From Chthoniobacter sp. (GTDB taxonomy: Bacteria > Verrucomicrobiota > Verrucomicrobiia > Chthoniobacterales > Chthoniobacteraceae): a stretch of DNA of 64,000 bases. This document shows, one piece after another, positions 16,127 to 25,313 of this stretch. Location: NCBI GenBank assembly GCA_021414005.1, contig JAIOPH010000004.1, positions 124,001-188,000 on the forward strand. The letters are read 5' to 3'. The notes below the pieces were generated by a model. That model was not told the origin of the DNA and did not search any database. It saw only the letters and a program-made list of their open reading frames with translations. The translations under genes were made by a program, and so were the position numbers. Each line of letters starts with the position of its first letter. Position 1 is the first letter of the stretch.

Positions 16127-19100
16127 ATGAAAAAAGCCCATCCCAAAAAGAAAGAACCATCATCGAGCGTACCATTTGCCGAAGGCCAAAAGTTGGCCGG
16201 CGCGTATGTTTTGAAGCAACGGATCGAAAGTGGCGACGCGGAGGTGTGGCGTGCTTATGACGATGTGCTCGGCAAAGAGGTGTCGCTGTATTTTATTCCG
16301 GCAAAGATCGCCGGTGATGCCGAGGCGATGCGGGGACTTCGACAAGAAATCAAGCGGGCGCGCCAGCTCATCCATCCAAACATTCTGCGGGTCTATGATC
16401 TCGTGGCGGATGTCGATTGGGCAGCGATCTCGATGGACGCGCACGAGGGCCAGTCTCTGGCGACGAAACTTTCTCGCGCCGAGGGTCGCGGGCTGGATGC
16501 GGGGGCCCTCCAGCCTTGGCTCGGCCAGCTTTTCCAAACGATGGACGACGCGCACAAAATCAACGTGCTCCATCGCGATTTTTCGCCAAAGAACCTCCTA
16601 CTTGGAAAAGATGGCAAGCTGCTGGTGCAAAATTTTGGCTTCGGTCGCGTGCTCGCAGATGCGAAGGCGCGGATTGCGGGAAAAAGCGACTCCGCCGCTG
16701 CGGCGCGGAGTCCACAACAGTTGCGCGGCGAAGCCGCGACTCCGCTCGATGACATCTACGCCATCGGCGCAGTTCTCTACGAGGCGCTGACGGGGCAGCC
16801 TCCGCGCGCTGGCAAAGACATCTCGGAGCAGATGCTGAGCACAAAAGCAAAGAGTGCCGCCCCGGTCCCGGAGTCGTGGGTAACGACGATCACCGCTTGC
16901 TTGGCTGAAGCGCCCGAAGCGCGTCCGCAGAGCGCGGGAGAAATTGGCTCACGCCTTGGTGCCGTCGCCCCGGTGGTGGAGGCTGCGCCTGTGGCGGAGC
17001 CCGGAAAAACTGCGGGGACTTCCGCAGCGGTCGCCGCCTCGTCAACCGAGACAAAGAGCGCGGGTTCCAGCGAGACCTCCGATACCTCGAAAAAGACCGA
17101 AGTTCCGGCGATGCCGACGGAGGAAAAATCCGCGCCAGCCGCTTCGCCCGCCAGTTCGCCCCGGAAGTCACGTATTCCATTTGTTGGGCTGTCTTTGGCC
17201 GCCGCAATCGCCGCAATGGTCCTCGTGCGCGATCATTCCATTCACAGTGGCAAGTCCGAACGGCAGCCTGAGCACGAGCCGGTCCGCGCCTCGGTTTCAC
17301 AGACTGACGAGCAGGAGCTTCGCCCGGTCAGTAATACCTTGATCACGCCGCTGACGACGCCTGATGTTGCGGTTGAAGAGTCGGTGCCGGCGCCAGTCTC
17401 AGCGCCGACTCCAGAAAAAGAGCAGGTAGCTTCCCTGCCGGTGCCACCTGAACCTGTGCAGCTCGCCGCCGTGTCTGCGGCGGCGCCGGTTGCTGTGGCG
17501 GCGGCGAGTCCCGCCCCCGCCCCAGCCCCTGCTGTCGCTGCCGTTTCACCAGCGGCGCAGACCGAGGAGGACAAGCTAGTCGCCGAAAAAGCCGCAGCCG
17601 TGGAAGCTTCCAAACAGGCCGCGCTAGCTGCGGAGAAAGCGCACGCGGATATGGCGAAAAAGCAGCAGCAGGCCGCTGCGGATGTTGCTGCTGCGGAGAA
17701 AGCTCTGGAACAAAAAGCGAAGATTGTTGGCCCCGTTAAAAAGGCTGCAGATGAGGTGCTGGCCCAGCGCAAGAAGCTGGAGGACGAGCAGAAAGCTGCG
17801 GACCTCGCTGCGGAACAAGCACGGCAGTTGGCCGAAGAAAAGGCGCGCCTCGCCGCCGTGGCACAAAAAGCGATCGGTGAACTCACCGCGAAGAACAAGG
17901 ACAAGCTCTCCGCACAGGAAAAAGCGGACGTCGAACTCCAGGCCCTGCAAAAAACTCTCGCGGAAAAACAGGAAGCCGGCGTGGGCATAACCAAAGCCGC
18001 CGCCGAAGCTGAAGCGGTGCGAAAGAAGCATCTCGATGCAATCAAAGAAAGCGAACAGGATCTCGAACAGGCCAAGCTCGCCGCAGCCGAGGCCCGCCGG
18101 CTCCGTGAGGAGGCCGAGGCCGAGCGCCGCAAGCTGGCTCAAGAGCTGACCGAGATGCAGAAGATGATGGAGAAGAAAAAGGCGGAGATCGAAGACCGGC
18201 TTAAGAAGCTAGAGAAGCCCGACGCCAAGCCGCCGATTGCGGTTCCCGTTCCCGAAACAGTCAAACCAGTGGAAATCAGGCCTGCGGAAAAGCCCGCAAC
18301 GCCCGCTCCTGTCGTGAAACCCGTGGTGCTTGCCACCCCGGCACCCGCCAAACCCGTAGCAACGCCGCTGCCCGCGACTCCGCCGCCCGCCATCGCCGAG
18401 GTGAAACCGGCTCCAGCGGCGCCACCGCCATCTACACCGGCGCAGTTGGTCTTGAAAACCGACCCGGAAAAACTACCAGCCGTATCCACCCCCAAGCCCA
18501 CCGTCGCACCCGGTTCGGAAAACAGCCTCGGCATGAAGTTCGTTCCGGTCGGGGATGTCGAATTTTGCATCTGGCAAACTCGGGTGAAGGACTTTGAAGC
18601 GTTTGCCAAGACCGCGAAAGTCTCGGGAGCGTGGAAGTCTCCGGGATTCAAACAAGGGCCTGATCATCCTGTGGTCAACGTGACCTGGGTCGAGGCGCTC
18701 GCGTTTTGCAAATGGCTCACTGAACAGGAGCACAAAGACGGCACGCTGGCCGCCAGCCAATTTTACCGTCTGCCAATGGACGTCGAATGGAGCAAGGCCG
18801 TCGGGCTCCCGGAGGAATCCGGCAAGACGCCCGAAGAGCGCGATATGGGCATCCCGGATGTCTATCCGTGGGGGAACCAATGGCCGCCGCCGGCCAAATC
18901 CGGCAACTATACCGGTGAGGAAACCGGGTCGGATGTCGCGATCAAAGGCTTCGACGACGGTTATCCGTGGACTTCGCCGGTCGGGAGTTTCCCCCCGAAC
19001 AAGTTGGGGCTCTACGACATGGGCGGCAACGTCTGGCAATGGTGTATGGATACCAAAAACACCACTTCCAAGCAGAAGGTGCTCCGGGGCGCTTCCTGGT

Positions 19101-19213
19101 ATAACGGTGCGCTCAAACTAAGCCTGCTCTCTTCCTGCCGCGTGAGCGCGTTGCCAGACAGCAGCACCGACAATTACGGCTTCCGCGTCGTTCGTGCCGG
19201 AGCGAAAAAGTAA
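16127..19213 (+). CDS. Membrane protein: pseudokinase, coiled coil and FGE-like domain
   Basis: 1028 aa. Residues 20-275 resemble a Hanks-type Ser/Thr kinase: LHRDFSPKNLLL keeps the catalytic-loop HRD and Asn, but the DFG motif reads NFG (169-171) and the beta-3 lysine position appears to be Tyr (EVSLYF, 51-56). Catalytic activity is therefore doubtful. A Pro/Ala/Ser linker leads to one membrane helix (about 347-368, FVGLSLAAAIAAMVLV). An alanine/lysine/glutamate-rich coiled coil spans roughly 480-710, then a Pro-rich stretch. Residues 800-1028 are a formylglycine-generating-enzyme (SUMF1) fold, with LGMKFVPVGDVEF, HPVVNVTWVEALAFCKWL, LGLYDMGGNVWQWC and YGFRVV. The active-site cysteine pair is not complete. 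A cell-envelope sensor or scaffold role is inferred. Confidence 0.85.
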   Translation: MKKAHPKKKEPSSSVPFAEGQKLAGAYVLKQRIESGDAEVWRAYDDVLGKEVSLYFIPAKIAGDAEAMRGLRQEIKRARQLIHPNILRVYDLVADVDWAAISMDAHEGQSLATKLSRAEGRGLDAGALQPWLGQLFQTMDDAHKINVLHRDFSPKNLLLGKDGKLLVQNFGFGRVLADAKARIAGKSDSAAAARSPQQLRGEAATPLDDIYAIGAVLYEALTGQPPRAGKDISEQMLSTKAKSAAPVPESWVTTITACLAEAPEARPQSAGEIGSRLGAVAPVVEAAPVAEPGKTAGTSAAVAASSTETKSAGSSETSDTSKKTEVPAMPTEEKSAPAASPASSPRKSRIPFVGLSLAAAIAAMVLVRDHSIHSGKSERQPEHEPVRASVSQTDEQELRPVSNTLITPLTTPDVAVEESVPAPVSAPTPEKEQVASLPVPPEPVQLAAVSAAAPVAVAAASPAPAPAPAVAAVSPAAQTEEDKLVAEKAAAVEASKQAALAAEKAHADMAKKQQQAAADVAAAEKALEQKAKIVGPVKKAADEVLAQRKKLEDEQKAADLAAEQARQLAEEKARLAAVAQKAIGELTAKNKDKLSAQEKADVELQALQKTLAEKQEAGVGITKAAAEAEAVRKKHLDAIKESEQDLEQAKLAAAEARRLREEAEAERRKLAQELTEMQKMMEKKKAEIEDRLKKLEKPDAKPPIAVPVPETVKPVEIRPAEKPATPAPVVKPVVLATPAPAKPVATPLPATPPPAIAEVKPAPAAPPPSTPAQLVLKTDPEKLPAVSTPKPTVAPGSENSLGMKFVPVGDVEFCIWQTRVKDFEAFAKTAKVSGAWKSPGFKQGPDHPVVNVTWVEALAFCKWLTEQEHKDGTLAASQFYRLPMDVEWSKAVGLPEESGKTPEERDMGIPDVYPWGNQWPPPAKSGNYTGEETGSDVAIKGFDDGYPWTSPVGSFPPNKLGLYDMGGNVWQWCMDTKNTTSKQKVLRGASWYNGALKLSLLSSCRVSALPDSSTDNYGFRVVRAGAKK

Positions 19214-19301
19214 ACGCCCCCGGATCGCGAATTTTGCATTGCCATCAGCGTTCGATTTCCTCAGCCTCCCTCAAACCAAGCCCAACTCAATCCCATCACT
19301 C

Positions 19302-20708
19302 ATGAAAAAATCCGTCACGCGAATTCTTCCCCTTGCCGCACTGATCCTGACTTCCGGTGTGAGTGCCAACGCCCAGGAGTTCTTCCGCGATATGGGCACC
19401 TCCCGTTCCTCCGGCGGGCTTGGCCCCATTTATCCCTCGGAATATACGTACGAAGACTCCTCTCCAAGCGGGCTCTCACCGCTGCGTCCGGGACAAGACC
19501 TCAATGAGGCACAGGCGGCCGAAGAAGCCGACCGCTACAACTTTGCCATCGGCCCCGTGCAGTTCGGTTTGGCGATGGGCGTGGGCATCGAATACAACGA
19601 CAACATTACACTCGCGGATTCGCACCGGATCTCTGACTTCGTCTTCCGTCCCTCTCTTGATGTGCAGGCCACCTGGCGCATCAGTGAACTCAACACCCTG
19701 CGCCTGACCGTCGGTGCTTCGTATGCCAAGTATTTCGACCATTCGGAATTCGACAGCGATGGCGTGCTCTTGTCACCGAACTCCGATTTGGCATTCACTT
19801 TCTATCTCGGTGCTGTCAAACTCACCCTCCGTGATCGCCTCAGTTATCAGGAGGACGCCTACAGCATTGCAGCCATCAGCAATACCGGAGACCAGCAGTA
19901 TCGCCGGTACGAAAATCAAGTCGGCCTCCAAGCGGACTGGGCGGTAAATGAAAAGATCAATCTCGTTCTTGGTTACGACCACTACAATCTTTGGACCGTA
20001 GGAAATGGGTTCAGTCAGCAAGACCGGGCGATTGACACCATCTTCTTCAAACCTTCCTACCAGATGGTCCCCGGCATTAAGGTGGGTGTGAACACCTCCT
20101 ACAGCTTCATCAACTTTGACAGCAATGATCGTGGCGACGGACATGGTCTGCTGGTCGGTCCGTTCATCGAGTGGCAGATGTCTGAATACACCAACTTGTA
20201 TCTTGAGGCGGGATTCCAGCAGTTGCAGTTCGACAAGGGCGGTGACTTTCAGAATTCCACCATCGATCAACTAGGTCTGAGCGCAGCCGACGCAGCCGCC
20301 GTCCGCAATGTCCTGCGCGATAATGAGGACAGTGACAGTTATTACATCAAGTTCGAGATCAACAACAAACCATCGGACATCTTCGACCACCGCCTGTTGT
20401 TCTCCAAGACGGCCGAGATCGGTTTCTCCTCCAACTCGTATGATCTGTATCATGCGGAATACGACGCTAACTGGCACGTCTTGCAGCACACGGATATCAG
20501 CCCGGTTATTTTCTACGAGTACTACACCGCATCGGGCGATCTCGGCGAAAAAGCGCACCGCGTGGGAGCAGGTTTGGGTGTTCGTTACCATTTTTCAAAT
20601 TCCGTCACTCTTGGGCTCGATTATCGCTTTATTGCCAAGGACTCAAATCTTGAGAACTCCGACTACCGTCAGAGCCTTGCGTTCCTGAGTCTTTACTACA
20701 AATTCTAA
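19302..20708 (+). CDS. Outer-membrane beta-barrel protein of an exopolysaccharide locus
   Basis: 468 aa from the ATG at 19302, which gives a signal peptide (MKKSVTRILPLAALILTSGV, then SANAQEFF). The mature protein has alternating polar/hydrophobic strands rich in aromatic residues (LRLTVGASYAKYFD, INLVLGYDHYNLWTVG, SVTLGLDYRFIAKDS) and ends in FLSLYYKF, with a C-terminal Phe typical of barrels assembled by BamA. It resembles the BBP2-like porin family found with exosortase and exopolysaccharide genes, though the family name is not certain. It precedes the Wza-like gene by 18 bp, so it is likely the first gene of an export operon and may help the polymer cross the outer membrane. Confidence 0.8.
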   Translation: MKKSVTRILPLAALILTSGVSANAQEFFRDMGTSRSSGGLGPIYPSEYTYEDSSPSGLSPLRPGQDLNEAQAAEEADRYNFAIGPVQFGLAMGVGIEYNDNITLADSHRISDFVFRPSLDVQATWRISELNTLRLTVGASYAKYFDHSEFDSDGVLLSPNSDLAFTFYLGAVKLTLRDRLSYQEDAYSIAAISNTGDQQYRRYENQVGLQADWAVNEKINLVLGYDHYNLWTVGNGFSQQDRAIDTIFFKPSYQMVPGIKVGVNTSYSFINFDSNDRGDGHGLLVGPFIEWQMSEYTNLYLEAGFQQLQFDKGGDFQNSTIDQLGLSAADAAAVRNVLRDNEDSDSYYIKFEINNKPSDIFDHRLLFSKTAEIGFSSNSYDLYHAEYDANWHVLQHTDISPVIFYEYYTASGDLGEKAHRVGAGLGVRYHFSNSVTLGLDYRFIAKDSNLENSDYRQSLAFLSLYYKF

Positions 20709-20726
20709 CTTCAACCGTTGTGGCCT

Positions 20727-21419
20727 ATGCCTAGCTATTTCATCCGTTGCGCAAGTTTTACCGCTATTCTTTTGGCGGTACAATTGACCGGAAGATCGCA
20801 AGGTGTGGTCGCCCCGAGGGCCGTGCCGGTCACACCCGGATTTGGAACTCCAACGGGTTATCCGCCAAGCGAGCGGATGCAGGTCATTGATCCGGACAAG
20901 AAACTTTCCGCGGGCGATCAGGTGACCTTGGTTATCGAAGAAGACAAAGAGGGTGGTTTGCCCCGGGTCGTCACAGCAACTGGCGATATCGAGATCCCGC
21001 AGCTCTTCCGAGTGAGGGTGTCTGGCAAGACGACGACGGAGGCTAGCGCGGATATCAAGCGTCGGCTGGAAGCCGATTACTATTACCATGCCACCGTTCG
21101 CCTGAATATCGATCGCGTGAGTCCGATTTCTGTGAGGGCGGGGACTGTGACCATTTCAGGTCAGGTCCGCGCGCCGGGTCCGCAGGAGATGATCGCCGGG
21201 GAGGATCTCACTTTAAGCGTCGCCATACAGAAGTCTGGAAACTTCACCGAATGGGCAAAGCCGGACAAAGTAAAACTCACCCGTCAGGTCAACGGTGTCG
21301 CCCAAACCTCGATTTACAACGTCGAGAAAATCATCCGTGACGGCGACTCGTCAGCGGACCCCAAGCTGAAAGATGGTGACCGGGTTTTCGTGGATAAGGC
21401 GTGGGCACGCTGGAAGTAA
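20727..21419 (+). CDS. Wza-like polysaccharide export protein
   Basis: 230 aa from the ATG at 20727 (an ATG at 20718 adds three residues). A hydrophobic export signal (FIRCASFTAILLAVQLTG) is present without a clear lipobox cysteine at its end. KKLSAGDQVTLVIEEDKEG, then TATGDIEIPQL, and the LEADYYYHATVRL segment match the Poly_export domain. VTISGQVRAPGPQEMIAGED begins a SLBB-type domain. Members form the periplasmic/outer-membrane channel for capsule or exopolysaccharide. It is shorter than E. coli Wza and has only one SLBB-like domain. It sits between the barrel and the Wzc-like kinase, spaced 6 bp from the latter. Confidence 0.88.
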   Translation: MPSYFIRCASFTAILLAVQLTGRSQGVVAPRAVPVTPGFGTPTGYPPSERMQVIDPDKKLSAGDQVTLVIEEDKEGGLPRVVTATGDIEIPQLFRVRVSGKTTTEASADIKRRLEADYYYHATVRLNIDRVSPISVRAGTVTISGQVRAPGPQEMIAGEDLTLSVAIQKSGNFTEWAKPDKVKLTRQVNGVAQTSIYNVEKIIRDGDSSADPKLKDGDRVFVDKAWARWK

Positions 21420-21425
21420 TTTCCT

Positions 21426-23498
21426 ATGGACTCAGTTAATCCCGAAGCGCCCGCGATGCCCCTGCCTGGCGGCTTGGGTATGAAGCTTTACCGCTATCGC
21501 AATGTCGTCCGCAATCACTGGTGGATATTAGTTCTCACCATCGGGATCGGCCTTGCGTACGAGGGTTACGTCATCTTCAGCAAGTCCCAGATGTTTGAGT
21601 CCCTCAGCCAGCTCATGGTGCGCGAGGAATTGATTCGCGATAACACGGGGTCCTTTAAGGACGACACCGGGAATTTTTTTGGAACCGCCGTCGAGCAACT
21701 CAAGAGCCCCGTCGTGGTAGGTCGCGCGCAAGCCCGAATGGCCCTCGAAAATCCGAACCTCAATGGGATAGTGGAAATTTCCTCCTCCGTCGCTCCGCGG
21801 ACCAACATCTTCACCGTTACTGGAGTGGGGTCTCAACCGCTCTACACGCAGAAGTTTGTCGATACCGTGGTCGATGAATTCCTGAAGTGGCGCTATGAGA
21901 ACCGGACGGGTGTCGTCAATCAGGTCACCACGAATCTGAAGGAACAGCTCGCCCAGATCCGCCAGGAATTGGAGGTGGCCGAGACCAGCCTGCGAACCTT
22001 TACCGAGAAAAACAACATGCAGTTCTGGAAGGAAACCCAGAACAAGTCCGTCACCTATCTAACCGGTCTGAGAAACACCAAGACCCAGCGGCAGGAGGAG
22101 CTGCGTAAGCTGCAAAATCTGACTCCCGACGACCTGCTTCATTCCGCTGCTCCCAAACCTGAGTCGGATAACACGCCGGCCACCAACCAAGCTAAACAGG
22201 AGGCGACCTTTAATAGCGCTCTCTACGCGGACTACATTCAGACCAGCCAGAGGCTCTTTCAGCGCCAGGCGGACTACACGGAGTGGAAAACGGTTTGGAA
22301 GCCCGCTCATCCGAAACTCAAGCAGATCGTGGCTGATATCGAAAAGCTGCAGCGCCAGATCAACATCATCAAGGAACAGAACGCCAACATGGTCAAGGCA
22401 CGCGGTACGGCGATCGATGCGGAACTCAAGAGCTTGGAAGTCAGCATTCCGGAATGGGAGGCCAAGGTTTTGGAAGCCGGACGAAAAGACGCCGAATATC
22501 AGACGCTCGACGGCAACGTCGTCCGCGCTCGGGCTCAGTTGGAGAAGCTCCTGGACGACCAAAACAAAGTCGGCGGCGGCAGCAAGGCGGCGTTGGACGC
22601 GCTGCAAGTCATGCAGAAAGCCACCATCGCCAAGCCCGTCCCGCCCGGCCATGTCAAACACCTCCTCATTGGCCTGATCGGCGGGCTGATCGTCGGGTCC
22701 ATCATTCTCATCGTCCTCGACCGCGCCGACGATCGCCTCGGTTCCTCGACCGAGATGATCGAGCATTTTTCTGAATCCATCCTCGGACAAATCCCGAACG
22801 TCGCAGAGACCCGCGGTGCCTCGGGCCTGCCGCTGCTGCAGGAAGAAGACGAGCGCTACACCTACGCCGAGGCCTTCCGCAGCCTGCGATCCTCGCTCAT
22901 CTTCATGCCGAACCAGACGGAACTGAAGTCCATCCTGATTACCAGCGCCATTCCGAATGAAGGCAAGTCCACCATCGCCAGCAACCTCGCCATCACCATG
23001 GCCGCTGCCGGAGCCCGTGTCCTACTCGTAGATGCCGACCTGCGCCGCGGCGACCTCGCCCAGCTTTTCGACATCGATGGCAAGATCGGCCTGACCAATA
23101 TCCTCCGCGGCGAGGGCAACTGGAAATCGGCGGTCCTCCAGACCAAATGCCCCACGCTCTCCCTCATCCCGCGCGGTCCCGTCACCAACCAGTCCGGCGA
23201 ACTCCTCCTCCGACCCATGCTTGTTGGTTTGCTCGACGAACTCAAAGCCGCCTACGACCTCGTCATCTTCAACACCGCCCCGATCCTCGCCGCCGACGAC
23301 ACGCCGACGCTCGCACCGAACTTCGACGGCACCCTCATGGTGGTCCGCGCGCGCTTCACCTCCGCCCGGCTCACCAAGAACGCGCTCAACGCCCTATACC
23401 AGCGTCAGGTCAACGTCCTCGGCCTCATCCTCAATGCTGTCGATACGGAGACGCCGGACTACTACTACTATCGGTATAACCAGTATTACGCGGCATAG
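21426..23498 (+). CDS. Wzc-like chain-length determinant and BY-kinase
   Basis: 690 aa. A Wzz-type domain begins with a membrane helix at about residues 27-50 (HWWILVLTIGIGLAYEGYVI); a coiled-coil periplasmic part follows. A second membrane helix lies at about 411-432 (HLLIGLIGGLIVGSIILIVL). The cytoplasmic kinase has Walker A (SAIPNEGKSTIASNLA, about 507-522), Walker A' (VLLVDADLRRG) and a Tyr-rich tail (DYYYYRYNQYY) for autophosphorylation. The Walker B segment reads LVIFNTAPIL, with Asn where family members usually have Asp. These kinases control polymer length and export together with Wza. It is the last gene of the 19302-23498 operon. Confidence 0.92.
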   Translation: MDSVNPEAPAMPLPGGLGMKLYRYRNVVRNHWWILVLTIGIGLAYEGYVIFSKSQMFESLSQLMVREELIRDNTGSFKDDTGNFFGTAVEQLKSPVVVGRAQARMALENPNLNGIVEISSSVAPRTNIFTVTGVGSQPLYTQKFVDTVVDEFLKWRYENRTGVVNQVTTNLKEQLAQIRQELEVAETSLRTFTEKNNMQFWKETQNKSVTYLTGLRNTKTQRQEELRKLQNLTPDDLLHSAAPKPESDNTPATNQAKQEATFNSALYADYIQTSQRLFQRQADYTEWKTVWKPAHPKLKQIVADIEKLQRQINIIKEQNANMVKARGTAIDAELKSLEVSIPEWEAKVLEAGRKDAEYQTLDGNVVRARAQLEKLLDDQNKVGGGSKAALDALQVMQKATIAKPVPPGHVKHLLIGLIGGLIVGSIILIVLDRADDRLGSSTEMIEHFSESILGQIPNVAETRGASGLPLLQEEDERYTYAEAFRSLRSSLIFMPNQTELKSILITSAIPNEGKSTIASNLAITMAAAGARVLLVDADLRRGDLAQLFDIDGKIGLTNILRGEGNWKSAVLQTKCPTLSLIPRGPVTNQSGELLLRPMLVGLLDELKAAYDLVIFNTAPILAADDTPTLAPNFDGTLMVVRARFTSARLTKNALNALYQRQVNVLGLILNAVDTETPDYYYYRYNQYYAA

Positions 23499-23546
23499 CG
23501 AGTGGTTGGTGAGTGAGCGCTGCGGTGTGTGGGGACGGGTTGGCTA

Positions 23547-23565
23547 AAGGCGGATTCGTCGCCTT
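23547..23565 (+). terminator. Weak terminator-like hairpin
   Basis: AAGGCG pairs with CGCCTT across a seven-base loop, between the convergent ends of the kinase gene and galE. No long T run follows, only AAAATTT a few bases on, so the call is weak. Confidence 0.3.
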
Positions 23566-23586
23566 CGGGAAAATTTGGGAGACGGT

Positions 23587-24558
23587 TCAATCCCCGTAAC
23601 CGTCCGGATGCTCGACATGCCAGGCCCAGGCGCTGGCGATGATTTTCTCGATGCTCTGAAATTGCGGAGTCCAGCCGAGTTCGCGGTGGATTTTTTCGCT
23701 GGCGGCGATGAGGCGGGCCGGGTCGCCGGGGCGGCGCGGTTTCTCGACGACGGCGATTTTTTTGCCGGTCACTTTCTCGCAGCTGGCGATGATTTCGCGG
23801 ACGCTGGTGCCGCCGCCGGTACCGAGGTTATAGAAGGCGCTCTTCTCCGATCCGAGCGCGAGCATGTGCGCTTGGGCGAGGTCGAGGATGTGGATGTAGT
23901 CGCGGATGCAGGTGCCGTCGGGCGTCTCGTAGTCGGTGCCGAAAATCTGGACGTTCTCTTTTTGGCCGAGGGCGACTTTGAGAACGTTGGGGATGAGGTG
24001 GCTCTCGATCCGATGGTCTTCGCCATAGCGACCGCTGGCACCGGCGGCGTTGAAGTAACGGAGCGCCACGAATTTCAGACCGTGGATTTCATCGTACCAG
24101 CGGAGGATTTTCTCGAAGATGAGCTTGGATTCGCCGTACGGGTTAATGGGGCGCTGGGGCAGCGTCTCGTCGATCAGCACGCGGTCGGGCGGGCCGAAAG
24201 TGGCGCACGTCGAGGAGAAGACGAATTTTTTGACGCCGCAGGCGACCATGGCGTCGAGCAAATGGAGTCCGCCGGTAACGTTGTTGCGGAAGTATTTCGA
24301 CGGATTTTCCATGGACTCGCCGACGAGGGCGTTGGCGGCGAAGTGCATGACGGCGTCGGGCCGGGCGGCCTCCATGGCCTCGGAAATGTCGCAGTCCTTT
24401 TGGAGGTCGCCGACGATGAGTTTGGCCCGCGGATCCACGGCGGCGCGGTGTCCTTCGGTGAGGTTGTCGAAAACGGTGACGGTGTGACCGGCGTTGAGGA
24501 GTTGCTCGACGCAGATGCTGCCGATGTAGCCGGCGCCGCCGGTGACGAGAATGTGCAT
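23587..24558 (-). CDS. galE: UDP-glucose 4-epimerase
   Basis: 323 aa. TGGAGYIG at residues 6-13 is the NAD-binding glycine motif, FSSTCATFG at 114-122 carries the Ser/Thr of the catalytic triad, and NPYGESK provides Tyr141 and Lys145. ALRYFNAAGAS and TPDGTCIRDYIHI are strongly conserved in GalE. The enzyme interconverts UDP-glucose and UDP-galactose, supplying sugar nucleotides for surface polysaccharide. It lies immediately beyond the exopolysaccharide export operon in the opposite direction, which fits that supply role. Length is close to the usual 330-340 aa. Confidence 0.95.
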   Translation of the reverse strand: MHILVTGGAGYIGSICVEQLLNAGHTVTVFDNLTEGHRAAVDPRAKLIVGDLQKDCDISEAMEAARPDAVMHFAANALVGESMENPSKYFRNNVTGGLHLLDAMVACGVKKFVFSSTCATFGPPDRVLIDETLPQRPINPYGESKLIFEKILRWYDEIHGLKFVALRYFNAAGASGRYGEDHRIESHLIPNVLKVALGQKENVQIFGTDYETPDGTCIRDYIHILDLAQAHMLALGSEKSAFYNLGTGGGTSVREIIASCEKVTGKKIAVVEKPRRPGDPARLIAASEKIHRELGWTPQFQSIEKIIASAWAWHVEHPDGYGD

Positions 24559-24582
24559 GTTGGATTTAAGATTACGGATTCA

Positions 24583-24642
24583 GATCGCAGATTGGAACGC
24601 GCCAGGGCGCTTTGACCAACCGGAAATCTGCAATTTGCGATC
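24583..24642. repeat. Nested inverted-repeat element between galE and the lipoprotein gene
   Basis: Four arms nest in order: GATCGCA (24583-24589) with TGCGATC (24636-24642), GATT (24590-24593) with AATC (24625-24628), TTGG (24592-24595) with CCAA (24616-24619), sharing two bases with the previous arm, and GCGCC with GGCGC (24599-24610). The whole 60-bp stretch can fold as one branched or interrupted stem. It lies between two minus-strand genes. It may be a REP-like element, a processing site or an attenuator; only the symmetry is observed. Confidence 0.55.
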
Positions 24643-24656
24643 GAAAATTCCAGCGC

Positions 24657-25190
24657 TCAATCCAGAGCTATGCGGTGAAACTGGTCGGGCAAACCTCTCG
24701 ATTGCTGGGCGAGGGCGGCGACCATGCGACGGACGTGAGGGTTGCGGCGGCGATCGCCGAGCACTTCGAGACTCTTGCGCGGGCTGCCCCATTCGAGGAT
24801 TTCGATTTCCACAGTCCGACAGCCCCATTGGTTCATCAGCCCGCGACTGGGGCAAAAGAGGTCGATGGTGCGGCGTCCGACGAGCGCGCTGCCGTAGTCT
24901 TCGATTACATAGTTTCGTCCCGTGCAAAGCATGCGAAAGCGCGTGCCCACGGGCAGCCACGACCAGTCGCTGGCGGCGCTGCTGTTGGTCATGTTGTAGC
25001 GCAGGCGTCCGCCGACGCCGTTCGCCCAACCGCCGGGCTCGGTCTGGGTGTAGGCGGTGGTGCGGACGCGCAGGCGTTCACCGGGTTTGACCGGACGGGT
25101 GGCGGTGACCGCGGTGGAGGGCTTGGCTTCCTTCGAGGCGGCGCAACCGACGAGGAGTAGAGCGAGCAGGGGACAAAGGATCGGGCGCAT
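24657..25190 (-). CDS. 3D-domain lipoprotein, MltA-like cell-wall protein
   Basis: 177 aa from the ATG at 25190, chosen because it gives a lipoprotein signal MRPILCPLLALLLVGC with the lipobox Cys at residue 16; an upstream ATG at 25229 adds 13 residues. The central part has RVRTTAYTQTEPGG, LPVGTRFRML, YVIEDYGSALVGRRTIDLFC, the pattern of the 3D (Asp-Asp-Asp) domain of lytic transglycosylases and cell-wall-binding proteins. Its conserved aspartates correspond to the IEDYG and TIDLF segments. The domain alone lacks the rest of MltA, so peptidoglycan cleavage is possible but not shown. An envelope location is likely. Confidence 0.82.
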   Translation of the reverse strand: MRPILCPLLALLLVGCAASKEAKPSTAVTATRPVKPGERLRVRTTAYTQTEPGGWANGVGGRLRYNMTNSSAASDWSWLPVGTRFRMLCTGRNYVIEDYGSALVGRRTIDLFCPSRGLMNQWGCRTVEIEILEWGSPRKSLEVLGDRRRNPHVRRMVAALAQQSRGLPDQFHRIALD

Positions 25191-25313
25191 GACGTGGGCG
25201 AGGGAGGTGGATTGGAGGTGGGTTTTCATGGGGGGAAAACGGTGGGCGATTTTCTACGCGGCGATCGCGGAGGGAACAATCTCTTTTCCCTGCCTCCCTA
25301 AACGTGCTGCGGC

